From Proteiniclasticum ruminis (GTDB lineage Bacteria > Bacillota > Clostridia > Clostridiales > Clostridiaceae): a stretch of 64,000 nucleotides of DNA. The stretch lies in contig NZ_FOVK01000010.1 in NCBI RefSeq assembly GCF_900115135.1, forward strand, positions 1 through 64,000, in the 5' to 3' direction. Positions 35,938 to 45,363 of the stretch are shown here, piece by piece; positions within the stretch are counted from its first letter, which is position 1, and each line of letters starts with the position of its first letter. A program made the position numbers and the translations under genes. A model generated the notes under the pieces. It saw only the letters and a list, made by a program, of their open reading frames with translations. It had not been told where the DNA came from and ran no database searches.

Positions 35938-37842
35938 GTGTTTGATTTTGACTATCAGCTGAGTATACTCCCGGATAATCCCGGCGTATACCTTATGAAA
36001 AATGAATTAGGTGAGATCATCTATGTTGGGAAAGCAAAAAATCTCAAAAAGAGAGTGAAGTCGTATTTTCTGAACTCCAAAAACCACTCGGAAAAAACCA
36101 GAGTCATGGTCAGTAAAGTGGCGGAGTTTGAGTATATTCTCACAGACAGCGAGATGGAAGCTCTGATTCTTGAGATGAACCTCATTAAAAAATACAGTCC
36201 GCGATATAATGTGCTGCTGAAAGATGACAAGCACTTTCCCTTCATTAAGATCACCACCAATGAGGATTTTCCAAGGGTTTATGTGACAAGGACCTTTGCC
36301 AAAGATGGGAACCGTTATTTCGGTCCCTACACCGATGCCACAGCGGTCCATGAAACCCTAGATACCATCAAGAAAATCTATCCCATCCGGACCTGTAAAA
36401 GAATCATCCTGGAGTTCGGAGAAAGGACAAAGCCCTGCCTTAACTATCATCTGGGTCTTTGTAAAGCCCCTTGTGCGGGATATATTTCCAAGGATGAGTA
36501 TGGTTTTATGATCGAAGATATCATCCGCCTTCTGGAAGGAAAAGATGTGAAAATCAAAAAGAGTCTCAAGGATGAGATGATGGAAGCTGCCGAAAAGCTC
36601 GATTTTGAACGTGCTGCAGGACTTCGTGACAAGCTTCTTTCCATTGAGAAGACAGTGCAGAAACAGAAGATTTTCACAGGGAGAATCGACGACGAGGACT
36701 ATATTGGTCTGTTCAAGGACGAAGAGGATGTCTCCGTTCAGGTTTTCAATGTCCGGGACGGAAAGCTCATGGGCAGAGAACACCATATTCTGAAAGGCTT
36801 TGCCAAGGAAGAAGATGAGATCATTCTCATGGACTTTATGAAGAGCTATTATAGTGGCACAGCTTTCGTGCCTAAGAGCATTTATACAAGGGTGGAGATT
36901 ACTGAAGAGGTTCTTCAGAAATGGCTGGAGATGAGAAGAGGAAAAGGCGTTCTTCTCCATGCGCCCAAAAGAGGAGAGAAGCTTAATATGCTCACCCTGG
37001 CAGAGAGCAATGCCAGAGCTACCATGGAGCAGTTCAAGGAAAAAATTCTCAGTGAGTACGAGAGCAACATGGAAGCTCTGACAGATCTTGCTACACTGCT
37101 GGAACTGGAAGATCTGCCTCATAGGCTGGAAGCCTATGACATTTCAAACATCCAAGGGGTGGATTCCGTCGGCACTATGGTGGTCTATGAAGACCACAAA
37201 TTTAAAAAGAGTGATTACCGAAGGTTCAAGATCAAAACGGTGAAGGGTGCCAACGACTATGATTCCATGAGAGAAATTCTCACGAGACGGTTTCAGCGGG
37301 GCCTTAACGAAATCCGGGAGATTCAAGCTCAGAAGCTGGACCATCAAGGGGGAAAGTTCTCTATTTTTCCAGATCTGGTCATCATGGATGGTGGAAAAGG
37401 ACAGGTGAACATCGCTTTAGAAGTGATGCAGGAGCTGGGGCTGGAGATTCCGGTCATGGGTCTTGTGAAGGATGATGCCCATCGGACAAGAGGCATCATC
37501 TATAATAATGTGGAATACGGCCTGAGAGACCGCAAGGAGGCTAGAAATCTCCTCACAAGGATCCAGGATGAAGTTCACCGGTTTGCCGTCACCTATCATA
37601 GAACCCTACGGGATAAGAGAACACTCCACTCCATACTGGAAGATATACCCCGGGTGGGAGAGAGAAGAAGAAAGAATCTTATGATGAAGTTTGGCTCCAT
37701 TGAAGCCATTCGAGGGGCATCTGTGGAGGAACTGAAAAAAACTCCGGGTATTGATTTGGAAACTGCCAAAAGCATCCACAGCTATTTTCATGGCAGAAAA
37801 GAAAAAGAGACAGGTTCATTGCCGAATCCGCAGTCAGAATGA
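35938..37842 (+). CDS. uvrC: Excinuclease ABC subunit C
   Basis: Dual-incision nuclease of nucleotide excision repair. In the 634 residues the N-terminal GIY-YIG domain has PDNPGVYLMKN and IIYVGKAKNLKKRV; then come a Cys-rich FGPYTDA ... CLNYHLGLCKAPCAG section, a UVR motif (LDFERAAGLRDKL), the RNase H-like core with YDISNIQG and PDLVIMDGGKGQ, and C-terminal helix-hairpin-helix motifs (IPRVGERRRKNLM, TPGIDLETA). GTG 35938 is chosen because it is the first start after the pbp stop; the frame is open further back into the pbp gene. Confidence 0.96.
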   Translation: MFDFDYQLSILPDNPGVYLMKNELGEIIYVGKAKNLKKRVKSYFLNSKNHSEKTRVMVSKVAEFEYILTDSEMEALILEMNLIKKYSPRYNVLLKDDKHFPFIKITTNEDFPRVYVTRTFAKDGNRYFGPYTDATAVHETLDTIKKIYPIRTCKRIILEFGERTKPCLNYHLGLCKAPCAGYISKDEYGFMIEDIIRLLEGKDVKIKKSLKDEMMEAAEKLDFERAAGLRDKLLSIEKTVQKQKIFTGRIDDEDYIGLFKDEEDVSVQVFNVRDGKLMGREHHILKGFAKEEDEIILMDFMKSYYSGTAFVPKSIYTRVEITEEVLQKWLEMRRGKGVLLHAPKRGEKLNMLTLAESNARATMEQFKEKILSEYESNMEALTDLATLLELEDLPHRLEAYDISNIQGVDSVGTMVVYEDHKFKKSDYRRFKIKTVKGANDYDSMREILTRRFQRGLNEIREIQAQKLDHQGGKFSIFPDLVIMDGGKGQVNIALEVMQELGLEIPVMGLVKDDAHRTRGIIYNNVEYGLRDRKEARNLLTRIQDEVHRFAVTYHRTLRDKRTLHSILEDIPRVGERRRKNLMMKFGSIEAIRGASVEELKKTPGIDLETAKSIHSYFHGRKEKETGSLPNPQSE

Positions 37843-38069
37843 TGGAAATCTGCAAAGGTATAAAAACCGAAGCAGGAAAAAATTCACAATTTTTTTTCTC
37901 GTCATGATTCCTTAACCATTTCGTCAAAGAAGAGCGCTATGATGGGGATAGGGACAAAGATACATAGAGTCTCAAGTAACATTTGTCTTTCATTCTGTGC
38001 GAATGCCTATTTATTTCTTCCGCAGGATTGTGTATAATGCATAGATGGAATGAACTGTAAGGAGCACTG

Positions 38070-38987
38070 ATGATGAACAAATATTTGTATGCCTATGAAG
38101 ATTTGGCATCGATCCTCACAAAAGAGGAAATTTTACTGGACGAACCCATGAGAAACCATACGTGGTTTGAAATTGGCGGGACTGCAGATGTACTGGTTAT
38201 ACCGAATTCTGTGGACAAACTGGTTCAGATTATTGAATATGTTAGAAAAAAAGACATCCCTACTTTTCTCATTGGAAATGGCTCAAACCTTCTGGTGAAG
38301 GATGGTGGAATCCGGGGAATTGTCATTAAAACAGATAAAATCAACGGCATCACTGTCAAAGAAGACACCATCGTCGCAGAATGTGGAGCGCTTCTGGAGG
38401 AGATATCCAAGAAAGCCCTTGATGCAAGCCTCACAGGATTTGAGTTTGCCTGTGGTATTCCGGGAACTCTGGGTGGAGCGGTGTTTATGAATGCTGGTGC
38501 CTATGACGGAGAGATGTCTTTTGTGCTGGAGAGTGTCCGGGTGATCACAAAAGATCTGAGAGTGATTACACTGAAAAAAGAAAGTCTGGAGATGGGGTAC
38601 CGCACTTCCATCATCAAGACAGAGAATTATGTGGTGCTGGATGCAGTGATCAAGCTCTCACCAGGCAGAGTAGAGGACATCAAGGAAAAGATTGATGATC
38701 TTACCCATAGAAGAGAAGAGCGTCAGCCGCTGGAGTTTCCCTCTGCAGGAAGCACGTTTAAGAGACCTACGGGACATTATGCGGGAAAACTCATTCAGGA
38801 TGCAGGTCTGAAAGGATATCAGATTGGCGGTGCTCAGGTTTCTGAAAAGCACAGCGGATTTGTCATCAACAAAGACCATGCAGAGGCGAAAGATGTGCTA
38901 AATCTCATCAGCTATATTCAGTCCACTGTTCTGGACAAGTTCAACGTCGAGCTCTGCACTGAAGTGCTCATTGTTGGAGAAGACTAA
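38070..38987 (+). CDS. murB: UDP-N-acetylmuramate dehydrogenase (MurB, type II)
   Basis: FAD enzyme reducing UDP-GlcNAc-enolpyruvate to UDP-MurNAc. In the 305 residues HTWFEIGGTADVLVIP and FLIGNGSNLLVKDGGIRG form the FAD site, followed by GIPGTLGGAVFMNAGAYDGEM, GYRTS, and FPSAGSTFKRP, whose Ser is the proton donor. The lack of the extra loop places it in type II. AAGGAGC lies before two consecutive ATGs (38070, 38073). A TATAAT at 38033-38038 is the likely -10 box. murB after uvrC is normal clostridial order. Confidence 0.96.
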   Translation: MMNKYLYAYEDLASILTKEEILLDEPMRNHTWFEIGGTADVLVIPNSVDKLVQIIEYVRKKDIPTFLIGNGSNLLVKDGGIRGIVIKTDKINGITVKEDTIVAECGALLEEISKKALDASLTGFEFACGIPGTLGGAVFMNAGAYDGEMSFVLESVRVITKDLRVITLKKESLEMGYRTSIIKTENYVVLDAVIKLSPGRVEDIKEKIDDLTHRREERQPLEFPSAGSTFKRPTGHYAGKLIQDAGLKGYQIGGAQVSEKHSGFVINKDHAEAKDVLNLISYIQSTVLDKFNVELCTEVLIVGED

Positions 38988-39148
38988 TTATAGATCTTAA
39001 GAAGTTTAGGAGGAAAGATTCTTTGAATGGAACTCTCCTTCTTTTTTTTTGTCTGAAACCAGTACATTCCAGAATAAAATCCCGGGTTGATTGACATAGG
39101 CACATAAGGTATCATGGGAGTATACGATTTCATTCAAGGGGGAAGAAA

Positions 39149-40252
39149 ATGGAATTTAGAATCAGAGAAGAGATCAAGGCGATGAAACGCTATGTGGCGG
39201 GGAAACCTATTTCTGAAGTCAAGCGTGAACTGGGGCTGGAAACTGTTGTTAAAATGGCATCCAATGAGAATCCCATGGGCGCCAGCCCAAAAGTAAAGGA
39301 AATGATGAAAAGAACATTGGAGGACATCAGCCTTTATCCGGACTCAGGGTCCTACGGCTTACGTCATGAACTGAGCCTTCGGACAGGAAGAGCCATGGAA
39401 GAAATCATCATCGGAGGAGGATCAGACTCACTGATTAAAGTGATTTCGTCTACTTTTCTGTATCCAGGGGATGAGATCATTATGGGGGAGCATTCCTTTT
39501 CACGTTATGAGGACAATGCGAAGCTCATGGGCGCAAAGGTTGTGAAAACAGCCATGGAAGATCTGACCCTCCATCTGGACCTGATGCTGGAGGCGGTTTC
39601 AGATAAAACAAAGATCATTTATCTTTGCAATCCCAACAATCCCACAGGTTCATCCTTTGGAAAAGAAGAGCTGGAAGCATTCCTGAAAAGAGTGCCGTCT
39701 TCTGTCATGGTGATTCTAGACGAAGCGTACAGGGAATATGTGACAAGAGAAGACTACTTTGACGCATTGAACTATTTGGACGCCTATAAAAACCTCATTG
39801 TGCTCAGAACCTTCTCGAAAGCCTATGGTATGGCTTCACTAAGAGTAGGGTATGGATTTGCAGATCCTGAGCTCATCGGATATTTCTACCGGGTGGTGGA
39901 TCCCTTTGATGTGAATCTTTTTGCTCAGGAAGCGGCAGTTACAGCCCTTCAGGATGAAGAGTTTTTACATGAAGTGGTGGCGGAAAACACCAGAGGGAAA
40001 GAGTTCTTCTACAAAGAGCTGGAAGATCTGGGACAGTCCTATGTGGTAACGGACGCGAACTTTATCCTTTGGGATACCCAAAAAGATGATATGGAGATTT
40101 TCAGAAGACTCATGCAGAAAGGATATATCATAAGACCTGGCGGATTCCTTGGAATTCCAGGCCATATCCGGGTATCTATCTCCACCATGGACCATAATAT
40201 CGGATTTATGAAGGCATACAAAGAAGTTTTAGCAGAAATGGACGGCATTTAA
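39149..40252 (+). CDS. hisC: Histidinol-phosphate aminotransferase family protein
   Basis: Class I/II PLP aminotransferase of 367 residues. VKMASNENPMGASPKV, GGGSDSLIK, YLCNPNNPTGSSF, ILDEAYREYV and the PLP lysine K224 in TFSKAYGMASLRVGYG match HisC; FILWD and RPGG near the end bind substrate. No other his gene is nearby, and lone HisC-like enzymes in Clostridia often transaminate aromatic amino acids, so the pathway is open. GGGGGAAG precedes the ATG. The zinc-ribbon gene starts 15 bp after the stop and is probably co-transcribed. Confidence 0.88.
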   Translation: MEFRIREEIKAMKRYVAGKPISEVKRELGLETVVKMASNENPMGASPKVKEMMKRTLEDISLYPDSGSYGLRHELSLRTGRAMEEIIIGGGSDSLIKVISSTFLYPGDEIIMGEHSFSRYEDNAKLMGAKVVKTAMEDLTLHLDLMLEAVSDKTKIIYLCNPNNPTGSSFGKEELEAFLKRVPSSVMVILDEAYREYVTREDYFDALNYLDAYKNLIVLRTFSKAYGMASLRVGYGFADPELIGYFYRVVDPFDVNLFAQEAAVTALQDEEFLHEVVAENTRGKEFFYKELEDLGQSYVVTDANFILWDTQKDDMEIFRRLMQKGYIIRPGGFLGIPGHIRVSISTMDHNIGFMKAYKEVLAEMDGI

Positions 40253-40267
40253 AGGAGGAGCACATTT

Positions 40268-40723
40268 TTGGACAATCAGGAACCACGAGACAAAAAGAAA
40301 ATATCTCCGGAGAGAAAAGGTCTGTACTATGCAGGCATGGCCATGATGGGCATTGGCATCATCCTCTTCCTGTCTGTCTTTTTCATTGCCTTTACAGGAG
40401 ACCCTTTTGCTCATGAAGGAAACTTCATGCAAAACGGATTCTTTGGTTTTATTCTGATCGGCATCGGATCCTTTGTGATGAATCTAGGGGCCAGAGGAGC
40501 TGCAGGGTCTGGCCTTGTGCTTGACCCTGAAAAAGCCAGGGAAGATCTCACTCCCTATACGAAAGCTGCTGGCGGTATGCTGAAAGATGCGCTGGAAGAG
40601 ATGGATCTGCCTTCTTCGAAAAGTGTTCCGAAGGAAGTCGTGAGAATCCGCTGCCCCCATTGCAAGGAACTCAATGAAGAGGACGCCAGGTTCTGCAAAA
40701 GCTGTGGGAAGGAAATAGGCTGA
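40268..40723 (+). CDS. Small membrane protein with C-terminal zinc ribbon
   Basis: 151 residues, family not recognised. Two membrane segments (about 21-43 and 55-75) are followed by a linker and a zinc ribbon at the C-terminus (RCPHCKELNEEDARFCKSCGKEIG positions about 128-150, two CxxC pairs). The start is TTG 40268, nine bases after AGGAGG; no ATG fits. Functions of such proteins are mostly unknown. Its closeness to hisC may reflect only shared transcription. Confidence 0.75.
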   Translation: MDNQEPRDKKKISPERKGLYYAGMAMMGIGIILFLSVFFIAFTGDPFAHEGNFMQNGFFGFILIGIGSFVMNLGARGAAGSGLVLDPEKAREDLTPYTKAAGGMLKDALEEMDLPSSKSVPKEVVRIRCPHCKELNEEDARFCKSCGKEIG

Positions 40724-40731
40724 ATACCATC

Positions 40732-40768
40732 AGGATGCAGCATGAATCGTCATGCTGCATCTTTTTTT
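40732..40768 (+). terminator. Terminator after hisC and the zinc-ribbon gene
   Basis: GATGCAGCATGA-ATCG-TCATGCTGCATC, a perfect 12-bp stem followed by seven T. Confidence 0.93.
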
Positions 40769-40822
40769 GTTGAAGATATCCTTTGATACTCCAGTAATAA
40801 TAAAGAGATTATATGGAGATGA

Positions 40823-40913
40823 TTGAAGAAATAAGGTTTGTAGTGTAGAATTTTTAGAAGAGAAGTGAATTTGTAGTTTATGAAACGTTAAAACCACAAT
40901 GAGTGTGGTTTTT
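40823..40913 (+). promoter_or_regulatory. lacI-family gene promoter and leader hairpin
   Basis: TTGAAG (40823-40828), 17-nt spacer, TAGAAT (40846-40851). Downstream, AAAACCACA-ATGAG-TGTGGTTTTT (40890-40913) is a terminator-like hairpin lying between the promoter and the regulator gene at 40937, which could attenuate its expression. Confidence 0.6.
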
Positions 40914-40936
40914 AGTCGGTATAGGGAGATAGAAGA

Positions 40937-41947
40937 ATGGTGACGATTTACGATATTGCGAAAAAGGCTGGTTGCTCTTCCAGTACAGTCTCAAAGGCGC
41001 TCAATAACTCATCGACAATCAGCAAGAAAAGAAAAGAAGAAATCATTGCGATTGCGAAGCTTATGGGATATGTTCCGAATTCCAATGCAAGACAGCTTGC
41101 CACAAAAAACAGCTGGTCTATAGGAGTGCTTTTCAGCGAAGATATGAATATTGGACTTGAACATCATTTTTTCAGTGGAGTGTTGGAAGCGTTCAAGACC
41201 TATGTGGAAGACCTGGGTTATGAAGTGACTTTTGTCTCTAAAAAAGTGGGCCATCAGTCTCTGAGCTATCTTGAATGGTGCAAGTATAAGAATGTGGATG
41301 GAGTCTTCATTGTTACTGTCGACGTGGATGATGTCAGTCTGAAGGAGCTTACAGAAAGCGGAATCCCCATTGTCACCGTGGACAATGGCGTTCTCAACGT
41401 GCCTACGATCATTTCAGACAATTACCAGGGTACAAGGATGGTTCTGAACTACCTGAGGTTAAAGGGGGCCAAGAAGATTGCCCACATCGCAGGTCCGTTG
41501 AGATCCTTTGCAGCGCAAGAGCGTATAGAAGCGTATAAAGACGTTTTAAGAAAGGCTGATGTGGAAATTGATGAGAAGCTGATCATTGAAGCCAACAACT
41601 ATGATTTCAACAGCGGTAAAAATGCTCTTTATCAGCTGATCAGCCAGTATGGAGGCATTCCGGATGCTATTTATGCTGCCAGTGACGATATTGCCCTTGG
41701 TGCAATCAGAGCACTGAAGGAGTTAGGGTACAAAATACCAGAAGATGTGAGTGTTGTTGGATTCGATAATATCGAGCTGACCAAATACACGTCCCCTTCT
41801 TTGACGACCATTGCTCAGGACAAGATCAGAATAGGCAGAGAGGCGGCAAAGCATCTTATTGCCCTGATCAATCATGAAACAGAGAGTGTTCCTGGTATTG
41901 TTAAACGAGTTCCTGTGGAACTGGTGATACGGGAATCGACAAAATAA
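40937..41947 (+). CDS. LacI-family transcriptional regulator of the glycan locus
   Basis: 336 residues: helix-turn-helix with YDIAKKAGCSSSTVSKALNN and a hinge helix (NSNARQLATK) at about 1-58, then a periplasmic-binding-protein-like effector domain (about 60-330) with IGVLFSED, DGVFIV, VTVDN, KKIAHIAGP, PDAIYAASDDIALGAIRALKELG and VSVVGFDNIELTKYTSPSLTT. It should repress by binding palindromes such as those at 42153, 46715 and 46989 and release them on binding a sugar, probably a glucan fragment (inference). AGGGAG precedes the ATG. Transcribed alone, followed by a terminator. Confidence 0.92.
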   Translation: MVTIYDIAKKAGCSSSTVSKALNNSSTISKKRKEEIIAIAKLMGYVPNSNARQLATKNSWSIGVLFSEDMNIGLEHHFFSGVLEAFKTYVEDLGYEVTFVSKKVGHQSLSYLEWCKYKNVDGVFIVTVDVDDVSLKELTESGIPIVTVDNGVLNVPTIISDNYQGTRMVLNYLRLKGAKKIAHIAGPLRSFAAQERIEAYKDVLRKADVEIDEKLIIEANNYDFNSGKNALYQLISQYGGIPDAIYAASDDIALGAIRALKELGYKIPEDVSVVGFDNIELTKYTSPSLTTIAQDKIRIGREAAKHLIALINHETESVPGIVKRVPVELVIRESTK

Positions 41948-41969
41948 GATAGAATAGTCAAACCTGGAA

Positions 41970-42006
41970 AAGAGATCTGAGGTGATACTTCAGATCTTTT
42001 CTTCAT
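41970..42006 (+). terminator. Terminator after the LacI-family gene
   Basis: AGATCTGAGG-TGATA-CTTCAGATCT stem followed by TTTTCTTC. Confidence 0.75.
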
Positions 42007-42117
42007 TTTAAAGTTTCCTGAGAGGCCAATATTTTGGAGGACGCTGGTGAAAGGTTTGAGGAACCTGGTTATATCAAGGTGTGAAACTGAAGGAAGTTCA
42101 TTAAGGGAAACCTTTTG

Positions 42118-42146
42118 TTTGCTTTAAGGAAATCCTATGATATTAT
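42118..42146 (+). promoter_or_regulatory. Promoter of the phosphorylase-like/GH30 operon
   Basis: TTTGCT (42118-42123), 17-nt spacer, TATTAT (42141-42146). The operator at 42153-42170 covers the expected start site. Confidence 0.55.
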
Positions 42147-42152
42147 AGAGTC

Positions 42153-42170
42153 AACGAAACCGATTTCGTT
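42153..42170. promoter_or_regulatory. LacI-type operator O1
   Basis: AACGAAACCGATTTCGTT, an 18-bp near-perfect palindrome with the central CG of LacI-family sites. It lies just downstream of the -10 box of the operon starting at 42247. Confidence 0.8.
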
Positions 42171-42246
42171 AATTGGTATTTGGATGAAAACCTAGATAGC
42201 AGAGAGGAAATCGGCGTAATTTATTCGATGTATATCAGGGGGTACT

Positions 42247-45200
42247 ATGCGCTATTATTTTGAAAATAAGGATTTTATCATAGAAAATTACGATAAAGGG
42301 AAACCCTTTTCCAGTTTTCTGCCGGGGATTGCAGGAGTGCATGGAATCCCTTTATGGGCATTTTATGCCAATCGGGGCCAAGGCATCACCAGTTTTGGTG
42401 TTCGAGACAAAAATGAGCCGATACAGGAGTTTTTTCCCGCCAATACGAGCTATCAGTATGTGGACCGATATGGGTTCCGCAGCTTTGTGAAGGTTGATGG
42501 GGAGGTGTACGAACCCTTTGCGGTGAGCAGCCAAGATGAAGTGCAGAGAGATATGCTGATTTCCCGGGGGCATTTTTCTATAGTGGAAGTCAATAAAACC
42601 CGTGAGATCACTTACAAGGTCACGTATTTTGGACTTGTGAATGAACCAGTGGCTGGGCTTGTCAGAAAGGTTGAAATCATCAATGAAGGAAGTCGGAGGA
42701 CCGTTGAAATCGTAGATGGTCTTGCTAATATTCTTCCCTCAGGCACAACCAATGAATCCTACAAGAATATGTCAAATCTCATGGTTTCCTGGATGGGTGT
42801 CGAGAATATGGAAAACCGTGTTCCCTTTTATAAGTTCAGAGCATCCAGTGGGGATGATGCGGAAATCTCCATGAATCAGAAGGGGCATTTCTATCTTTCT
42901 TTTCTGGAGGATGGAGAGCTGATCAGGCCGATTGTGGATCTGGAGAAGATTTTTGGATATGACACTTCACTTACCGTGCCGGTCAATCTGCAGCGCCAAA
43001 GTCTTCAAGAGTGGGATCTTCAGAACCAGATTCTGGTCAATAAAGTACCTTGTGGCTTTACTCCGGTGTCGAAAGTCCTTGGGTCTGGAGAGCCTCTTCA
43101 CCTCCACACCATCATCGGCAATGTTTCCGATGTGAAGATTATCAATGAGAAAGCTTCCTGTTTTGCCAAAGAAAGCTATATTTCCCATAAGCTTCTTGAG
43201 GTGGAGAGTCTCATTGATGATATGGTTCGCGTCATAGAAACAGAATCCGGATTCCCTGTGTTCGATGCGTATCTGAAACAGAACTTTTTGGACAATACCT
43301 TGCGCGGAGGCTATCCGCTCATCTTTGGGGAAGGCGATAAGAAGAAAGTCTATCATGTGTTCTCCAGAAAACATGGAGATCCAGAGCGGGACTATAATTT
43401 TTATTCTCTAGCCCCTGAGTTTTACTCTCAGGGAAATGGAAACTATCGGGATGTGAATCAGAACAGGCGTAATGATGTTCTTTTTGTGCCAGAGGCGGGT
43501 CTGTTCAATGTGAAGATGTTCATGAATCTTCTGCAGCTGGATGGATACAACCCATTGGGGGTTCAAGGCACTACGTTCACCATAGATACGGAAGCGGCAA
43601 ATGCGCTCCTGGAAAACGATATTCTTTCGGGTCAGGAACAGCTGAAAGAGATTCTCGCTGATCATTTTACACCGGGTGCCGTTATGATGAGGATCCAGCA
43701 GGAAGAAATCAAGCTTCTTGTCCCTGAAGAGGAGTTTTTATCAAGGCTTCTGGAAATGTCTGAGCAGCATATTGAGGCGGTGTTCGGGGAGGGGTACTGG
43801 TCTGATCATTGGACGTATAATTTTGATCTGATTGAAACTTATCTGAGCATTTACCCGGATCGGCTTCAGGAGCTTTTGTTTAAAGATAAGACATACCGGT
43901 ATTATGAGAGCCCTGCCTATGTGCTGCCACGACATGAGAAGTACGGGCTCACGGAAAATGGGAGGATCAGGCAGTATGGTGCCATCAAAGAAGAGAAGCA
44001 TTCCATCCGCTTTGAACAGTCTAACTGGAGAATGGTGGACGGAAGAATCTATAAAACGAATCTTGCTCAGAAGCTTCTGAATCTCATCCTTGTGAAGTTC
44101 ACTACACTGGATCCTTACGGAATGGGTGTGGAAATGGAGGCCAACAGGCCTGGGTGGAATGATGCCATGAATGGTCTTCCGGGAGTATTTGGTTCTGGAA
44201 TGAGTGAGACTGTGGAACTGGTTCGTGTGGTGAGATTTCTCAAGAATAATCTGACAGACCCCGTAGGTGTGTTGGATGTAACTTATGAACTCTATCGGGG
44301 GATTGTAGAAGTCCTTTCGAAGGGGCTGTCTCTTTTTGACCAATGGGATGAGATGACCACCCTTAGAGAGAATTTCCGAAAGAAAATTCAGCATGAATTC
44401 AGCGGTACAGAGAGGGTTATGGGAGTCGGAGAAACTGTTGAGTTTCTTGAGCAGATCGAAAGAAAACTCCTGGATGGAATTGACCGGGCGAAGTCTTTCC
44501 ATGGCGGTATGCTGCCTACGTATCTGTATTATGAAGTCAGTGATTATGAAATGCTGGAGGGACGAACCTCATATGGGCTGCAGGCGATTCGCGTAAAGGC
44601 TTTTGAACTGAAAAAACTTCCGTTCTTCTTGGAAGCTCCTGCGAGATACTATAAGATTGGGTCACGGGAGGAGAATCAGAAGCTATACCAGATGGTCAGG
44701 AACTCAGGTATGTACGATGAAGTGCTGAATACTTATAAGACCAGTGAGTCTCTGGAGGAGATGAGCTACGAAATTGGCAGAATCAGAGCCTTCTCGCCAG
44801 GGTGGCTGGAACGGGAGAGTAATTTTCTTCATATGACCTATAAATATCTTCTGGGTCTATTGAAGGGAGGTCTCTATGACTTGTTCTTTGAAGAAATCAA
44901 AATGAACCTGGTCTGTTTCATGGACCCGCAGATGTATGGGCGCTCCACGCTGGAGAACTCAAGTTTCATTGCAAGCAGTCTCAATCCAAACAGAAGTGTT
45001 CACGGTCAGGGATTTGTTGCGAGGCTCAGTGGATCCACTTCGGAGATGCTCAGTATCTGGCAGCACATGATGTTTGGTAAAATGCTTTTCACCTATACAG
45101 ACACCTTGAGGTTTACCCCCAAACCAGTGCTGAACGTGGATTTCTTTGTGGAGGGACGTTTGAGAACTACACTCTTTTCAGAGATTGAGTTCATCATTGA

Positions 45201-45363
45201 GAATGCTACGGGGCTCCCCACCTATTCGGAGCAAGTGGCTGTTGATTACTATAGGGTGGATGGGGAAAAGTGTGCATCTATAAGCGGTGCATTGGCGCAT
45301 AAAGTTCGAGAACGGCAAGTGAAGCAGATTGTCATGGTGTATAAGGTTAAGGAGGAACTATGA
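42247..45363 (+). CDS. Large phosphorylase-like glycosidase (cellobiose-phosphorylase superfamily), protein 1
   Basis: 1038 residues, no signal peptide, cytoplasmic. An N-terminal beta-sandwich part (about 1-290, FLPGIAGVHGIPLWAFYANRG early on) precedes a helical (alpha/alpha)6-type region. The candidate general acid is D639 in NRPGWNDAMNG, which recalls the WND motif of GH94 phosphorylases. Other blocks are SRKHGDPER (373-381) and GRSTLENSSFIASS, and a C-terminal beta domain with LRFTPKPVL. Family members are commonly annotated as cellobiose phosphorylase, but length and early sequence differ from characterised GH94 enzymes, and I cannot assign it to GH94, GH149 or GH161. It is translationally coupled (ATGA) to GH30, suggesting both act on one imported oligosaccharide. 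Confidence 0.75.
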   Translation: MRYYFENKDFIIENYDKGKPFSSFLPGIAGVHGIPLWAFYANRGQGITSFGVRDKNEPIQEFFPANTSYQYVDRYGFRSFVKVDGEVYEPFAVSSQDEVQRDMLISRGHFSIVEVNKTREITYKVTYFGLVNEPVAGLVRKVEIINEGSRRTVEIVDGLANILPSGTTNESYKNMSNLMVSWMGVENMENRVPFYKFRASSGDDAEISMNQKGHFYLSFLEDGELIRPIVDLEKIFGYDTSLTVPVNLQRQSLQEWDLQNQILVNKVPCGFTPVSKVLGSGEPLHLHTIIGNVSDVKIINEKASCFAKESYISHKLLEVESLIDDMVRVIETESGFPVFDAYLKQNFLDNTLRGGYPLIFGEGDKKKVYHVFSRKHGDPERDYNFYSLAPEFYSQGNGNYRDVNQNRRNDVLFVPEAGLFNVKMFMNLLQLDGYNPLGVQGTTFTIDTEAANALLENDILSGQEQLKEILADHFTPGAVMMRIQQEEIKLLVPEEEFLSRLLEMSEQHIEAVFGEGYWSDHWTYNFDLIETYLSIYPDRLQELLFKDKTYRYYESPAYVLPRHEKYGLTENGRIRQYGAIKEEKHSIRFEQSNWRMVDGRIYKTNLAQKLLNLILVKFTTLDPYGMGVEMEANRPGWNDAMNGLPGVFGSGMSETVELVRVVRFLKNNLTDPVGVLDVTYELYRGIVEVLSKGLSLFDQWDEMTTLRENFRKKIQHEFSGTERVMGVGETVEFLEQIERKLLDGIDRAKSFHGGMLPTYLYYEVSDYEMLEGRTSYGLQAIRVKAFELKKLPFFLEAPARYYKIGSREENQKLYQMVRNSGMYDEVLNTYKTSESLEEMSYEIGRIRAFSPGWLERESNFLHMTYKYLLGLLKGGLYDLFFEEIKMNLVCFMDPQMYGRSTLENSSFIASSLNPNRSVHGQGFVARLSGSTSEMLSIWQHMMFGKMLFTYTDTLRFTPKPVLNVDFFVEGRLRTTLFSEIEFIIENATGLPTYSEQVAVDYYRVDGEKCASISGALAHKVRERQVKQIVMVYKVKEEL

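Noticed and set aside
39091-39126. TTGACA upstream of hisC as a promoter
   Set aside because: No -10 box at a usable distance; the nearest TATCAT and TATACG give spacers of 13 and 24, so I did not list it.
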